This document shows positions 1 through 7,798 of a stretch of 64,000 nt of DNA, piece after piece. The notes below the pieces were generated by a model. It was not told where the DNA came from and made no database searches. It saw nothing but the letters and a program-made list of their open reading frames with translations. Origin of the DNA: Streptomyces showdoensis (GTDB lineage: Bacteria > Actinomycetota > Actinomycetes > Streptomycetales > Streptomycetaceae); the NCBI RefSeq assembly GCF_039535475.1, contig NZ_BAAAXG010000027.1, positions 1 to 64,000 on the forward strand, read 5' to 3'. Both the position numbers and the translations under genes were made by a program. The stretch's first letter is position 1. Every line of letters starts with the position of its first letter.

Positions 1-700
1 CCTCTTGCCGGCCTGCCGCGTTCCCTCGATGTCGTTCAGTGCCTCGTCGTCGTTGTCGTACTCGTTGTCCTTGAGGTACTGCAACGTGTCAGTGGCGTAG
101 GCCGTGTCGATCGACGAGCCCACGGCTTCCATGACCAGGGGAACCGCGGTGACAGCGACAAGGCCTGCGGCCGGCCCGAGCACCACGGCAGATCCGACGC
201 CCACAACGGCCGCCACACCCGAGCTGACCCCCGTCTTGCGCCACTCGGCCTGCTGCTCCAGTTCGAGATTGCGCTGGTCCTCGTCGTCCTTGAAGTCCTG
301 AGCGATCTGGTTGATGCGCGATTCGTCGAGGATCCCGTGCATCTTGGTGGCATTGTGCGCGAACTCGAGCCCTTCGGCTCGGTCTCCGCTCATCGCCTTG
401 AGCCCACTCGCTTCGAAGACCTGCTGCGCTGCGGACATGCTCCTGTAGGCGCCCTCGTCCCCGGCCACGGCCGTCATGAATCGCAGACTCTCGACCTGGC
501 CGAAATCCGTGTGATCCTTTCCGTCACTGCTCAGCCGGAACAACTTGTCGCGATCCGTGTTCTCACCGCTGCCGCCGATCCGTAGGTGGAGTAGTTGAGG
601 TCGTCGATATAGGCCGCGCCCATGTTGCCGAGGCTGTCGATCATCGATTCGTGACGCTTCCTCAGCTCCGAGTCCGTCCCGTAGGCTCGAGCACCGAAAC
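1..700 (-). pseudogene. Truncated, frameshifted hypothetical protein (left edge)
   Basis: Read on the reverse strand, a coherent protein runs off the left edge: it contains RKRHESMIDSLGNMGAAY, a frame change near 575-580, then DKLFRLSSDGKDHTDFGQ, an acidic stretch QDFKDDEDQRNLELEQQ, a hydrophobic glycine/alanine/valine segment of about 35 residues (one or two membrane helices) and an acidic tail. The two halves rejoin if one C is restored at about 578. The 5' part cannot be found: the frame runs into the hisG upstream region without a convincing start or ribosome site. It looks like a conserved Streptomyces membrane-associated protein of unknown function. I do not recognise a named family. 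It is either a remnant left by rearrangement or a real gene joined to hisG by an assembly error. Confidence 0.5.
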
Positions 701-735
701 ACTCCCTTACACCTGAGGCAAAGGAAGCCCGTCCC

Positions 736-1583
736 ATGCTGCGCATCGCCGTCCCCAACAAGGGTTCTCTCTCCGGACCTGCGATGGCAATGCTCCATGA
801 GGCGGGCTACCGGCAGCGCAAGGAGTCCAAGGAACTCGTCGTCGTCGACCCGGACAACGAGGTGGAGTTCTTCTACCTCCGCCCGAAGGACATCGCGATC
901 TACGTGGCGTCCGGCCGGCTCGACATCGGCATCACCGGCCGCGACCTGCTCCTGGACTCCGGCGCCAACGCCGAGAGATCCTGCCGCTGAACTTCGGCCG
1001 GTCCACCTTCCGTTACGCCACCCGCCCGGGCACCGCGAACGGCCCCGAGGACTTCCAGGGGATGACGATCGCCACCTCCTACGAGGGCATCGTCGCCAAG
1101 CACCTCGCCGAGCAGGGCGTCGACGCCTCCGTCGTGCACCTCGACGGCGCCGTCGAGACCGCGATCCAGCTGGGCGTCGCCCAGATCATCGCGGACGTCG
1201 TCGAGACCGGCACCAGCCTGCGCAACGCGGGCCTGGAGGTCATCGGCGAGCCGATCCTCACCTCCGAGGCCACCGTCATCCGCCGCACCGGCGCACCGAC
1301 CGACGACCCGAAGGTCCAGCAGTTCCTGCGCCGCCTCCAGGGCGTCCTGGTCGCCCGCTCGTACGTGATGATGGACTACGACTGCCGCGCCGAGCACCTG
1401 GAGCAGGCCGTCGCCCTCACCCCCGGCCTGGAGTCGCCCACCGTCTCGCCGCTGCACAACGAGGGCTGGGTCGCGGTCCGCGCCATGGTCCCCGCCAAGG
1501 AGGCGCAGAAGGTCATGGACGACCTGTACGAGCTGGGCGCCCGTGCCATCCTCACCACGGCCATCCACGCCTGCCGCCTCTGA
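736..1583 (+). pseudogene. hisG: ATP phosphoribosyltransferase HisG (frameshifted)
   Basis: First enzyme of histidine biosynthesis: condenses ATP and PRPP to phosphoribosyl-ATP in the cytoplasm, usually inhibited by histidine. The N-terminal part ([17 protein letters not shown]... [17 protein letters not shown]) ends early at a TGA at 988-990. The rest, beginning [18 protein letters not shown] and including the PRPP-binding stretch ADVVETGTSLRNAGLEVIG, continues in another frame to 1583. Restoring one G near 974-977 (codons GAG GAG ATC) gives a 282-residue long-form HisG with the C-terminal regulatory domain. Start ATG at 736 follows AAGGAAG. Every other residue looks intact, so a sequencing error is more likely than gene death. 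The usual partner hisE is not upstream. Confidence 0.93.
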
Positions 1584-1642
1584 CCCCGACCGCCGGCGGG
1601 CGTCCGACAGGGGTGCCCGCAGGAACCGCGCAAGGAACCCGC

Positions 1643-2095
1643 ATGTCCGAGTCCACCGCATCCGCCCTCCCGGTCACCTTCCGGCCCGCCCGCACCCGGA
1701 TCGTGCTGCTGACCGTCGGGGTGGCGATGTTCGTCGTCATCACCACCGTCGGGATGATGCTGGAGAAGCTCGGACCGGGGGAGCGGGCCAGCTTCGTCTT
1801 CACCGCCGCGCTCTTCCTGGGCGTCCTGGTGCTGCTGAGCCGCCCCAAGGTCGTCGCCGACGCGCAGGGCGTCACGGTCGTCAACATCACCCGGACGCGC
1901 CGACTCGCGTGGGCCGAGATCCTCAAGGTCAACCTGCGCCCCGGCGACCCCTGGGTCTTCCTCGACCTGAGCGACGGCACCAGCATGCCCGCCCTCGGCA
2001 TCCAGCCCGGGATCGCCAAGGAGTCGGCGATCCGCGACGCCCGCGCGCTGCGCGCCCTCGCCGACAGCCACGGGAGCGGCAGCGAGACGTCCTGA
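1643..2095 (+). CDS. PH-domain membrane protein
   Basis: 150 residues. Two hydrophobic segments (about 20-42 and 53-68) precede a bacterial PH-like domain of the kind found in small actinobacterial membrane proteins (VVADAQGVTVVNITRTRRLAWAEI reads as the typical strand-turn-strand). The C-terminus is cytoplasmic and polar. The gene follows hisG by 59 nt on the same strand, with AAGGAA upstream of the ATG, so it is probably co-transcribed with the histidine gene. Function is unknown; a link to histidine synthesis should not be assumed from position alone. Confidence 0.75.
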   Translation: MSESTASALPVTFRPARTRIVLLTVGVAMFVVITTVGMMLEKLGPGERASFVFTAALFLGVLVLLSRPKVVADAQGVTVVNITRTRRLAWAEILKVNLRPGDPWVFLDLSDGTSMPALGIQPGIAKESAIRDARALRALADSHGSGSETS

Positions 2096-2161
2096 CACCC
2101 GGTCGCGTCCCCCATACGGGGCCGACCCCCTGCCCCCGGCGGCACGGGCGTGACTACTCTT

Positions 2162-2193
2162 GAGGCGGCGGTGCCGAGCGGCACCGCCGCCTC
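2162..2193 (+). terminator. Hairpin terminator after hisG/PH gene
   Basis: Perfect 14-bp inverted repeat (GAGGCGGCGGTGCC / GGCACCGCCGCCTC) with a 4-nt loop, 66 bp after the PH-gene stop. No T run follows, as is common in Streptomyces. Confidence 0.65.
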
Positions 2194-2316
2194 GCACGTG
2201 CAGGGCCGCCCGCCGGCGGCCCGCGGGGCAGCCCTTCGACCCGAGGAGTGACTCCCTCCGGCAATGGACGGATCGTCCGGTAGTACCTGCGCCGCCCCCT
2301 CACCCGAGGCGGCGGC

Positions 2317-3657
2317 ATGATCGTCTCGCTCCTGCTGCTCGCCGCAGCCTTCCTGCTGATCCTCGCCAACGGCTTCTTCGTGGCGGCCGAGTTCGGCCTC
2401 GTCACCGTGGAACGTCCCGAGGCCGAACGGGCCGCGGCCGAAGGCGACCGGCGGGCCCGCACCGTCGTCAAGGCGCTGCGCGAGCTGTCCTTCCAGCTCT
2501 CCGGCACCCAGCTCGGCATCACCATCACCTCGCTCGTCACCGGCATGCTCGCCGAGCCCGCGCTCGCCCGGCTGCTCGACGGGCCGCTCAGCGCGACCGG
2601 GCTCCCCGCGGGGGCCGTCTCCGGCATCGCGGTGGTCGTCGGCATGCTGCTGGCCTCCGCCGTCCAGATGGTGGTCGGCGAGCTCGTCCCCAAGAACTGG
2701 GCGGTCTCCCGGCCGCTCCAGGTGGCCCGCTTCGTCGCCGGACCGCAGCACGTCTTCTCCTCGCTGTTCCGGCCGGTGATCGCCCTGCTCAACCGGGTCG
2801 CCAACCGGCTGGTCCGGCTGTTCGGCGTGGAACCCACCGACGAGCTCGACTCGGTCCGCACCCCCGGGGAGCTGGTCTCCCTCGCCCGGCACTCGGCCCT
2901 GGCCGGCGCCCTCGAACAGGACACCGCCGACCTCTTCGTGCGGACCCTGTCGCTCGGCGGGCTCACCGCCGAACAGGTGATGACCCCGCGGGTGAAGATG
3001 AGCGCCCTGCAGTCGGACGCCACCGCGGCCGACGTCCTCAACCTCACCCGGGCCACCGGCCTGTCCCGCTTCCCCGTCTACCGCGAGCGGATCGACGAGA
3101 TCGTCGGCATGGTCCACCTCAAGGACGCCCTCGCCGTCGTCCCGCACGAGCGGCACCGGGTCCCCGTGGGCCGGATCGCCGTCCCGCCGCTGCTCGTCCC
3201 CGAGTCGCTGCCCGCCCAGGCGCTCCTGGAGCGGCTGCGCCGCGAGCAGCCGATCGCGGTCGTCGTCGACGAGTACGGCGGCACCGCCGGGGTGGTCACC
3301 CTGGAGGACATCGTCGAGGAGCTCGTCGGCGAGGTGCGCGACGAGCACGACACCGCCGCCGACGAACGGCCCGAACTGGCCGCCGTCCCCTCGGAGGACG
3401 GCCAGCCGGCCTGGGAGGCCGACGGCTCCTGCCGGGTGCACACCCTGCACCGGATAGGACTCGACGTGCCCGACGGGCCGTACGAGACGGTCGCCGGGCT
3501 CGTCGCCGATCTCCTCGGGCGGATCCCCGCCCCGGGCGACCGGGCCGAACTCCCCGGCTGGCGGCTCTCGGTGCGCCAGGTGGACCGCTACCGCGCCGAA
3601 CGGGTGCGCATCACGCGCACCGCCCCGGTGCCCGTCGGCGCGGAGGCGTCCCGATGA
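2317..3657 (+). CDS. CNNM/CorC-HlyC family membrane protein with CBS pair
   Basis: 446 residues. An N-terminal CNNM (DUF21) membrane domain of about 200 residues shows the family signature LANGFFVAAEFGLVTVER and VGELVPKNWAVSRP. A tandem CBS pair follows (about 215-345, including VMTPRVKMSALQ and VVVDEYGGTAGVVTLEDIVEEL), then a CorC_HlyC domain to the end. Relatives such as CorC, YtfL and CNNM are implicated in Mg2+/Co2+ transport or regulation; the old 'hemolysin' label is misleading. It overlaps the next gene by 4 nt (ATGA), so the two are translationally coupled. The start ATG at 2317 follows GAGGCGGCGGC. Confidence 0.88.
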   Translation: MIVSLLLLAAAFLLILANGFFVAAEFGLVTVERPEAERAAAEGDRRARTVVKALRELSFQLSGTQLGITITSLVTGMLAEPALARLLDGPLSATGLPAGAVSGIAVVVGMLLASAVQMVVGELVPKNWAVSRPLQVARFVAGPQHVFSSLFRPVIALLNRVANRLVRLFGVEPTDELDSVRTPGELVSLARHSALAGALEQDTADLFVRTLSLGGLTAEQVMTPRVKMSALQSDATAADVLNLTRATGLSRFPVYRERIDEIVGMVHLKDALAVVPHERHRVPVGRIAVPPLLVPESLPAQALLERLRREQPIAVVVDEYGGTAGVVTLEDIVEELVGEVRDEHDTAADERPELAAVPSEDGQPAWEADGSCRVHTLHRIGLDVPDGPYETVAGLVADLLGRIPAPGDRAELPGWRLSVRQVDRYRAERVRITRTAPVPVGAEASR

Positions 3658-4748
3658 GCCTGCTCCCGCTGCTGTTCGCCGTGCTCCTCGTCCTGGCCAA
3701 CGGCTTCTTCGTCGGTGCCGAGTTCGCCCTCGTCTCCGTGCGCCGCAGCCAGATCGAGCCGCTCGGCGGCTCCCGAGCCCGCCAGGTCCTGTACGGCCTG
3801 GAGAACCTGCCGCAGATGATGGCCGCCGCCCAGTTCGGCATCACCGTCTGCTCGCTCACCCTGGGCGCGGTCGCCGAGCCGACCGTGGCCCGGCTGCTCG
3901 AACCGGTCTTCCACGCGGTGGGCGTGCCGGAGGGCCTGATCCACCCCCTCGGGTACGTGTTCGCGCTCGCCGCGGTGGTCTTCCTCCACCTCGTCATCGG
4001 CGAGATGGTCCCGAAGAACCTGGCGATGGCCGATCCCGAGCGGACCGCGCTGTGGCTGGGCCCCGGGCTGGTCGGCTTCGCCCGGCTCTGCCGCCCGGTG
4101 ACCAGCGCCCTCGGCGCCTGCGCCCGGCTCGTCCTCAAGGCCTTCCACGTGGAGCCGAAGGACGAGGTGGAGGCGGTCTTCACCCGGGCGCAGCTCGGCC
4201 GGCTGGTCGAGGACGCCGGCCAGGCCGGGCTGCTCGACCCGGCCGAGCAGGAGCGCCTGGAGGACGCCCTGGAGCTGGGCACCCGCCCCGTCACCGACGT
4301 CCTGATCCCCTCGGCCTCGCTGGTGACGGTCTCCCCGTCGGTGACCCCGCGCGAGATCGAGGAGCTGACCGTCCGCACCGGCTACTCCCGCTTCCCGGTG
4401 TCCGGGGGCCGGGGCACCTTCATGGGCTTCGTGCACGTGAAGGACGTCCTGGACCTGGAGGACCGGGAACGCGCGGTGCCGCAGCAGGTCTGGCGGCCGA
4501 TGGCCACGCTGCGGGCCGAGCTCCCGCTGGACGACGCGCTCACCGTGATGCGCCGGGCCGCCACGCACCTGGCGCAGGTGGCGGACGCCTCCGGCCGGGT
4601 GCTGGGGCTCGTCGCGCTGGAGGACGTCCTGGAGATGCTGGTGGGCGAGGTCCGGGACCCGGCCCACCGGGTGGCCCCGGCGCCCCGGCCGGAGCGCCGG
4701 CCCGAGGCGCTCGTGGGGGCGGTGCCCGGACGGACCGCCCGGGCCTGA
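3654..4748 (+). CDS. CNNM/CBS membrane protein lacking the CorC_HlyC domain
   Basis: 364 residues, paralogous to the preceding gene. It has a CNNM membrane domain (VLANGFFVGAEFALVSVRRSQIE, IGEMVPKNLAMADPE) and a CBS pair ending LGLVALEDVLEMLVGEV. It stops about 30 residues later in a proline/arginine-rich tail, so the C-terminal CorC_HlyC domain of its neighbour is missing. The pair probably forms a hetero-oligomeric membrane unit for divalent-cation handling; this is inferred from the 4-nt overlap and paralogy. Confidence 0.87.
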   Translation: MSLLPLLFAVLLVLANGFFVGAEFALVSVRRSQIEPLGGSRARQVLYGLENLPQMMAAAQFGITVCSLTLGAVAEPTVARLLEPVFHAVGVPEGLIHPLGYVFALAAVVFLHLVIGEMVPKNLAMADPERTALWLGPGLVGFARLCRPVTSALGACARLVLKAFHVEPKDEVEAVFTRAQLGRLVEDAGQAGLLDPAEQERLEDALELGTRPVTDVLIPSASLVTVSPSVTPREIEELTVRTGYSRFPVSGGRGTFMGFVHVKDVLDLEDRERAVPQQVWRPMATLRAELPLDDALTVMRRAATHLAQVADASGRVLGLVALEDVLEMLVGEVRDPAHRVAPAPRPERRPEALVGAVPGRTARA

Positions 4749-4800
4749 TCCGGAGGGCCGGGCCTGATCCCGGAGGGCCGGGCCTAGATCCCCGGAGGCT
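4741..4800. repeat. Three tandem copies of a ~20-bp repeat across two stop codons
   Basis: Units 4741-4759, 4760-4779 and 4780-4800 all follow the pattern GGGCCTGATCCGGAGGGCC with small changes. The first holds the stop of the forward CNNM gene, the third the stop of the reverse AAA+ gene. Confidence 0.7.
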
Positions 4801-6691
4801 CCTGCGGGCCGCGGTCGACCGGACCGCGGCCCGACAGGACCTCGCCGTAGGCCTGCATCAGGTCCGGGAGGCGCAGGGTGGCCAGGTCCTCGCGGGTCGG
4901 CGTGGCCGGATAGCCGGAGAGCCGCAGGTCCCGGTAGGCGCAGGACTTCTCGTACAGGGTGCGCAGGAAGCGTCCGTTGCCGAGCTCGTCGATCCAGCCC
5001 TGGTCGACGACGTGCGCGCTGATCGAGCGGAGCTCGTCCAGGGCCTCGTCGTCCCAGCCGTCCCCGTTGGCGGCGGCCAGGACCTCGCCGATGGCGGTGA
5101 GCTCCAGCGGGCGGTACGAGGGGAAGTCCACCCGGGTGGTGAACCGCGAGGACAGCCCGGGGTTGGCGGCGAGCAGCCGGTCCATGCCCTCGGGGTAGCC
5201 GGCGAGGATCACCACGAGGTGGTCGCGGTTGTCCTCGGCGCGCTTGAGGAGCACCTGGAGGGCCTCGTCGCCGTAGGCGTCGCCCTTGCTGTAGCCGGAG
5301 TTGGAGAGCGAGTAGGCCTCGTCCACGAAGAGCACCCCGCCGACCGCCGAGTCGATCAGCTCGTTGGCCTTGACCGCGGTCTGCCCCAGGAACTCGCCGA
5401 CCAGGTCGGCCCGTTGGGCCTCCACGAGGTGGTCGCCGCCGAGCAGCCCGAGTGCGTAGAAGACCCGGCCGAGGATGCGGGCGACGGTGGTCTTCCCGGT
5501 GCCGGAGGGGCCGGAGAAGACGAAGTGACGTTTCGGGGGCTGGACCGGCAGGCCCTGGCCGGCCCGCAGCCGGGCCATCTCCAGCTGTGCCGAGAGGGCC
5601 TTCACCTGGCGCTTGACGGGTTCCATCCCGACCATGCGCTCCAGCTCGGACAGGGCCTCGGCGAGCAGCGCCGGGTCGGTGGGGCTGGCCGGGAAGCGGG
5701 GCGGCACGGGCTGCGGCGGGACGGCCGCCTTCTGTCGGACGAAGTCCGGCGGCTCCGGGGGCGCGGGCGGCGCGGGCGGCGGCACGGCACCCGGTTTGAG
5801 CAGCAGACCGTCCCCGCCCAGGGTCTCCGGATCCGCCTGTACGGAGTCCACGGCGTCCATCGCGTCCTGGCCGAGTCCGCCCAGCGCGACCGGGGCGAGC
5901 CCGGCCGGGTCGTCCGGCCCGTCGAAGCCGTCGTACTCGGCGATGGCCGTGAGACGCGCGGCCGTGTCCATGAAGGCGGGGTCGATCCGGTGCACCGCGC
6001 GGTACAGCGGCAGCGCGGCGGCGGTCCGGCCGGTGCCCTCGTGGGCCCGGGCCAGCCAGTAGCGCAGCTCCTTGCGCTGCGGCTGCTCGCTGCGGCAGCG
6101 CATGAGGGCCGCCGACAGCAGCGGTTCGGCCTGCCCGTACATCTCCATCCGCACCCGGGCCATGCCTCCGAACAGCCCCGCCTCGATGCCGAGCAGCGGG
6201 TCGTCGACCAGCGGCTCGGTGTGCCGCACCAGCTGCTCCCAGTCCTTGACCAGGTACGAGCGGCAGGCGTGCAGGAAGCGGACCTGCGGGTCGGTGTCGA
6301 CCGGCGGCAGCCCGGCGAGCGCCCGGTCGAGCTCGGGCACGTGCCGGCCGTCGAGCCAGTGCGAGGCGTGCGCGAGCAGCAGGTCCCGCGGGCTCTCCAG
6401 CACCGGCTGCACCCACCAGCCCAGCCAGTACCAGGAGTTGAGGGTCCTGCGGTGCCGCGTCCGCTGCTCGCCGAACCGCTCGCGGTTGCGGTACATCCGC
6501 AGCAGGGCGGTGGTGGTGTCGACCCGCAGCGCGTGCAGGCCGAGCCAGCCGTCGGCCATGCCGGGATCGATGCGCACCGCCGTACGGAACTCCTCCTCGG
6601 CCTGCGGATAGGCGCCCATCGTGTAGGCGTCGACGCCGCGCAGCCAGGCGAGCTCGGCGGGGGCGTGCGCGCCCTGTGTGCCGAAGTCCAT
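4784..6691 (-). CDS. TPR plus AAA+ ATPase of the CbxX/CfqX (EccA-like) family
   Basis: 635 residues. A helical TPR-type half (about 1-255, e.g. GAYPQAEEEFRTAVRIDPGM) and a proline-rich linker (about 300-340) lead to one AAA+ module with Walker A GPSGTGKT (394-401), Walker B VLFVDEA (453-459) and a sensor/arginine region (NPGLSSRFTTRVDF). This is the layout of CbxX/CfqX proteins and of EccA ATPases of type VII secretion. No ESX genes are nearby, so a general remodelling or chaperone role is all that can be claimed. The start at 6691 is chosen because GGGGGA lies just upstream; an ATG at 6712 lacks a ribosome site. Confidence 0.85.
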   Translation of the reverse strand: MDFGTQGAHAPAELAWLRGVDAYTMGAYPQAEEEFRTAVRIDPGMADGWLGLHALRVDTTTALLRMYRNRERFGEQRTRHRRTLNSWYWLGWWVQPVLESPRDLLLAHASHWLDGRHVPELDRALAGLPPVDTDPQVRFLHACRSYLVKDWEQLVRHTEPLVDDPLLGIEAGLFGGMARVRMEMYGQAEPLLSAALMRCRSEQPQRKELRYWLARAHEGTGRTAAALPLYRAVHRIDPAFMDTAARLTAIAEYDGFDGPDDPAGLAPVALGGLGQDAMDAVDSVQADPETLGGDGLLLKPGAVPPPAPPAPPEPPDFVRQKAAVPPQPVPPRFPASPTDPALLAEALSELERMVGMEPVKRQVKALSAQLEMARLRAGQGLPVQPPKRHFVFSGPSGTGKTTVARILGRVFYALGLLGGDHLVEAQRADLVGEFLGQTAVKANELIDSAVGGVLFVDEAYSLSNSGYSKGDAYGDEALQVLLKRAEDNRDHLVVILAGYPEGMDRLLAANPGLSSRFTTRVDFPSYRPLELTAIGEVLAAANGDGWDDEALDELRSISAHVVDQGWIDELGNGRFLRTLYEKSCAYRDLRLSGYPATPTREDLATLRLPDLMQAYGEVLSGRGPVDRGPQEPPGI

Positions 6692-6858
6692 CGGGTCCCC
6701 CACAACCGTCATCACGTGGACGGGAATTGACCGCACCGAGGGGCATCGTACCTGCGCAGGGGGTGCGTGATGGGGGAGAAGGAGCCGATCCACCGGGATC
6801 CGACGCGATCCGTCGGCAGCTCAGCGGTGGTGACCCAGGGTAAGGGGAAGGGCAGAAC

Positions 6859-6894
6859 GAAGCCCCCGATCACGGGGGAACAACCGGGGGCTTC
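6859..6894 (-). terminator. Hairpin terminator downstream of the kinase-like gene
   Basis: Inverted repeat GAAGCCCCCG / CGGGGGCTTC (10 bp) with a 16-nt loop in the 307-bp gap 6692-6998, about 105 bp after the end of the reverse-strand kinase gene. A second hairpin, GCGGAAG/CTTCCGC with loop TGGA, lies at 6977-6994. A TACGAT (6745-6750, reverse) is a possible -10 for the AAA+ gene; its -35 is poor. Nothing else is apparent in this gap; no tRNA was found. Confidence 0.55.
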
Positions 6895-6998
6895 GCGTCT
6901 GCGGCGACTTCGGAAAGCCGCACATTCAGAACGTAAGACCTGTACGCCCCTTGGGTCAAGCGGAGTTGGGGCACTTGCGGAAGTGGACTTCCGCCCAC

Positions 6999-7628
6999 TC
7001 AGTTCGCAGCCAAGGGGTCATCACGGTGGGTGATGATCTGGTTCGGACTCGCTGTCACAGAGGGCCCTGCGAGCCACTCGTAACCCTCCTCGCGCTCCCG
7101 CACCAGGGTGTCGGCGAAGGGCCGGGAGGGGTCCTCGGCGAAGTGGCGAGTCTCCGCCACGGTCCAGCCGTCCCAGAAGGCGGAGAGCCCCGGACCGTCG
7201 CGGTGCCGGCCGCGCACCCAGGAGTCCTCGGGGCCGCGCTCCATCCACAGCAGCCGCGCCAGGAACGGCCGCAGCGCCCGCCGCCCGGCCCCCACGCCCT
7301 CCACGAGCACCACCGGCTCCGGCGCCAGGGCGCGGGCCGGACCGAAGGCGCGCAGATGCCAGTCGTACGGGCGGTAGCGCGCCTCCTCTCCGCGGGCGAG
7401 CGGCTCGACCACCTCGGCGAGCATCCGGCCGGTCCACTCGAAGAGCTCCTCGTGGGTGGCGAGGTCGTCGAGGTGGAGCACGGGCGCGGAGCCCAGCGCC
7501 GCCGAGAGGCGGGCGGCCAGCGTGGACTTGCCGGAGCCGGCGTGCCCGTCCACCGCGACGAGCCGCACCGGTCCGCACGAGGGCGGCAGCCGGCGCAGCG
7601 CGGCGGCCGCGTGGTCGAGGTCGGTCAT
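6999..7628 (-). CDS. Uridine kinase-like P-loop nucleoside kinase
   Basis: 209 residues. Walker A GHAGSGKST follows VRLVAVD near the N-terminus; HLDDLATHEELFEW and PYDWHLRAF match the substrate-side pattern of uridine kinase/phosphoribulokinase-like enzymes, and PEPVVLVEGVGAGRRAL is the Walker B-like strand. It probably phosphorylates a nucleoside or small metabolite; the substrate cannot be read from sequence. The ATG at 7628 has CTGGGG upstream and is the only start that keeps the N-terminus compact; the frame stays open further upstream but encodes low-complexity residues. It is divergent from the C39-like gene. Confidence 0.75.
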   Translation of the reverse strand: MTDLDHAAAALRRLPPSCGPVRLVAVDGHAGSGKSTLAARLSAALGSAPVLHLDDLATHEELFEWTGRMLAEVVEPLARGEEARYRPYDWHLRAFGPARALAPEPVVLVEGVGAGRRALRPFLARLLWMERGPEDSWVRGRHRDGPGLSAFWDGWTVAETRHFAEDPSRPFADTLVREREEGYEWLAGPSVTASPNQIITHRDDPLAAN

Positions 7629-7674
7629 GGCCCCAGGGTAGGCGAGCCCGCAGGTCAGCGCGGCGAGGGGCGCC

Positions 7675-7690
7675 AGTGGTAGAGACCAAT
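7675..7690. promoter_or_regulatory. DasR-box-like site
   Basis: AGTGGTAGAGACCAAT matches 13 of 16 positions of the Streptomyces dre consensus AGTGGTCTAGACCACT. It lies in the divergent gap, 108 bp upstream of the secreted C39-like gene and 46 bp from the kinase start. DasR is a GntR-family repressor responsive to aminosugar phosphates. A chance match is possible. Confidence 0.4.
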
Positions 7691-7798
7691 ATTGCTCGGG
7701 CGGCACGCGTCGAATCGCTGGCCGAAGACGGACGCGAGCCGGGATAGTGGGCCCGCAGCCCCGTTCGTCCGCCTCGTTCTCGACTGGGGGACCCGCCC

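Noticed and set aside
2096..2316. Mg2+-sensing riboswitch ahead of the CorC-like pair
   Set aside because: Only a terminator hairpin is visible; none of the conserved M-box segments could be recognised.
4784..6691. Type VII secretion locus from the EccA-like ATPase
   Set aside because: No EccB-E, WXG100 or mycosin genes are nearby; CbxX/CfqX-type ATPases occur outside ESX loci.
6895..6998. tRNA gene near the hairpins
   Set aside because: The hairpins do not form a cloverleaf and there is no T-loop TTCRA sequence or acceptor stem.
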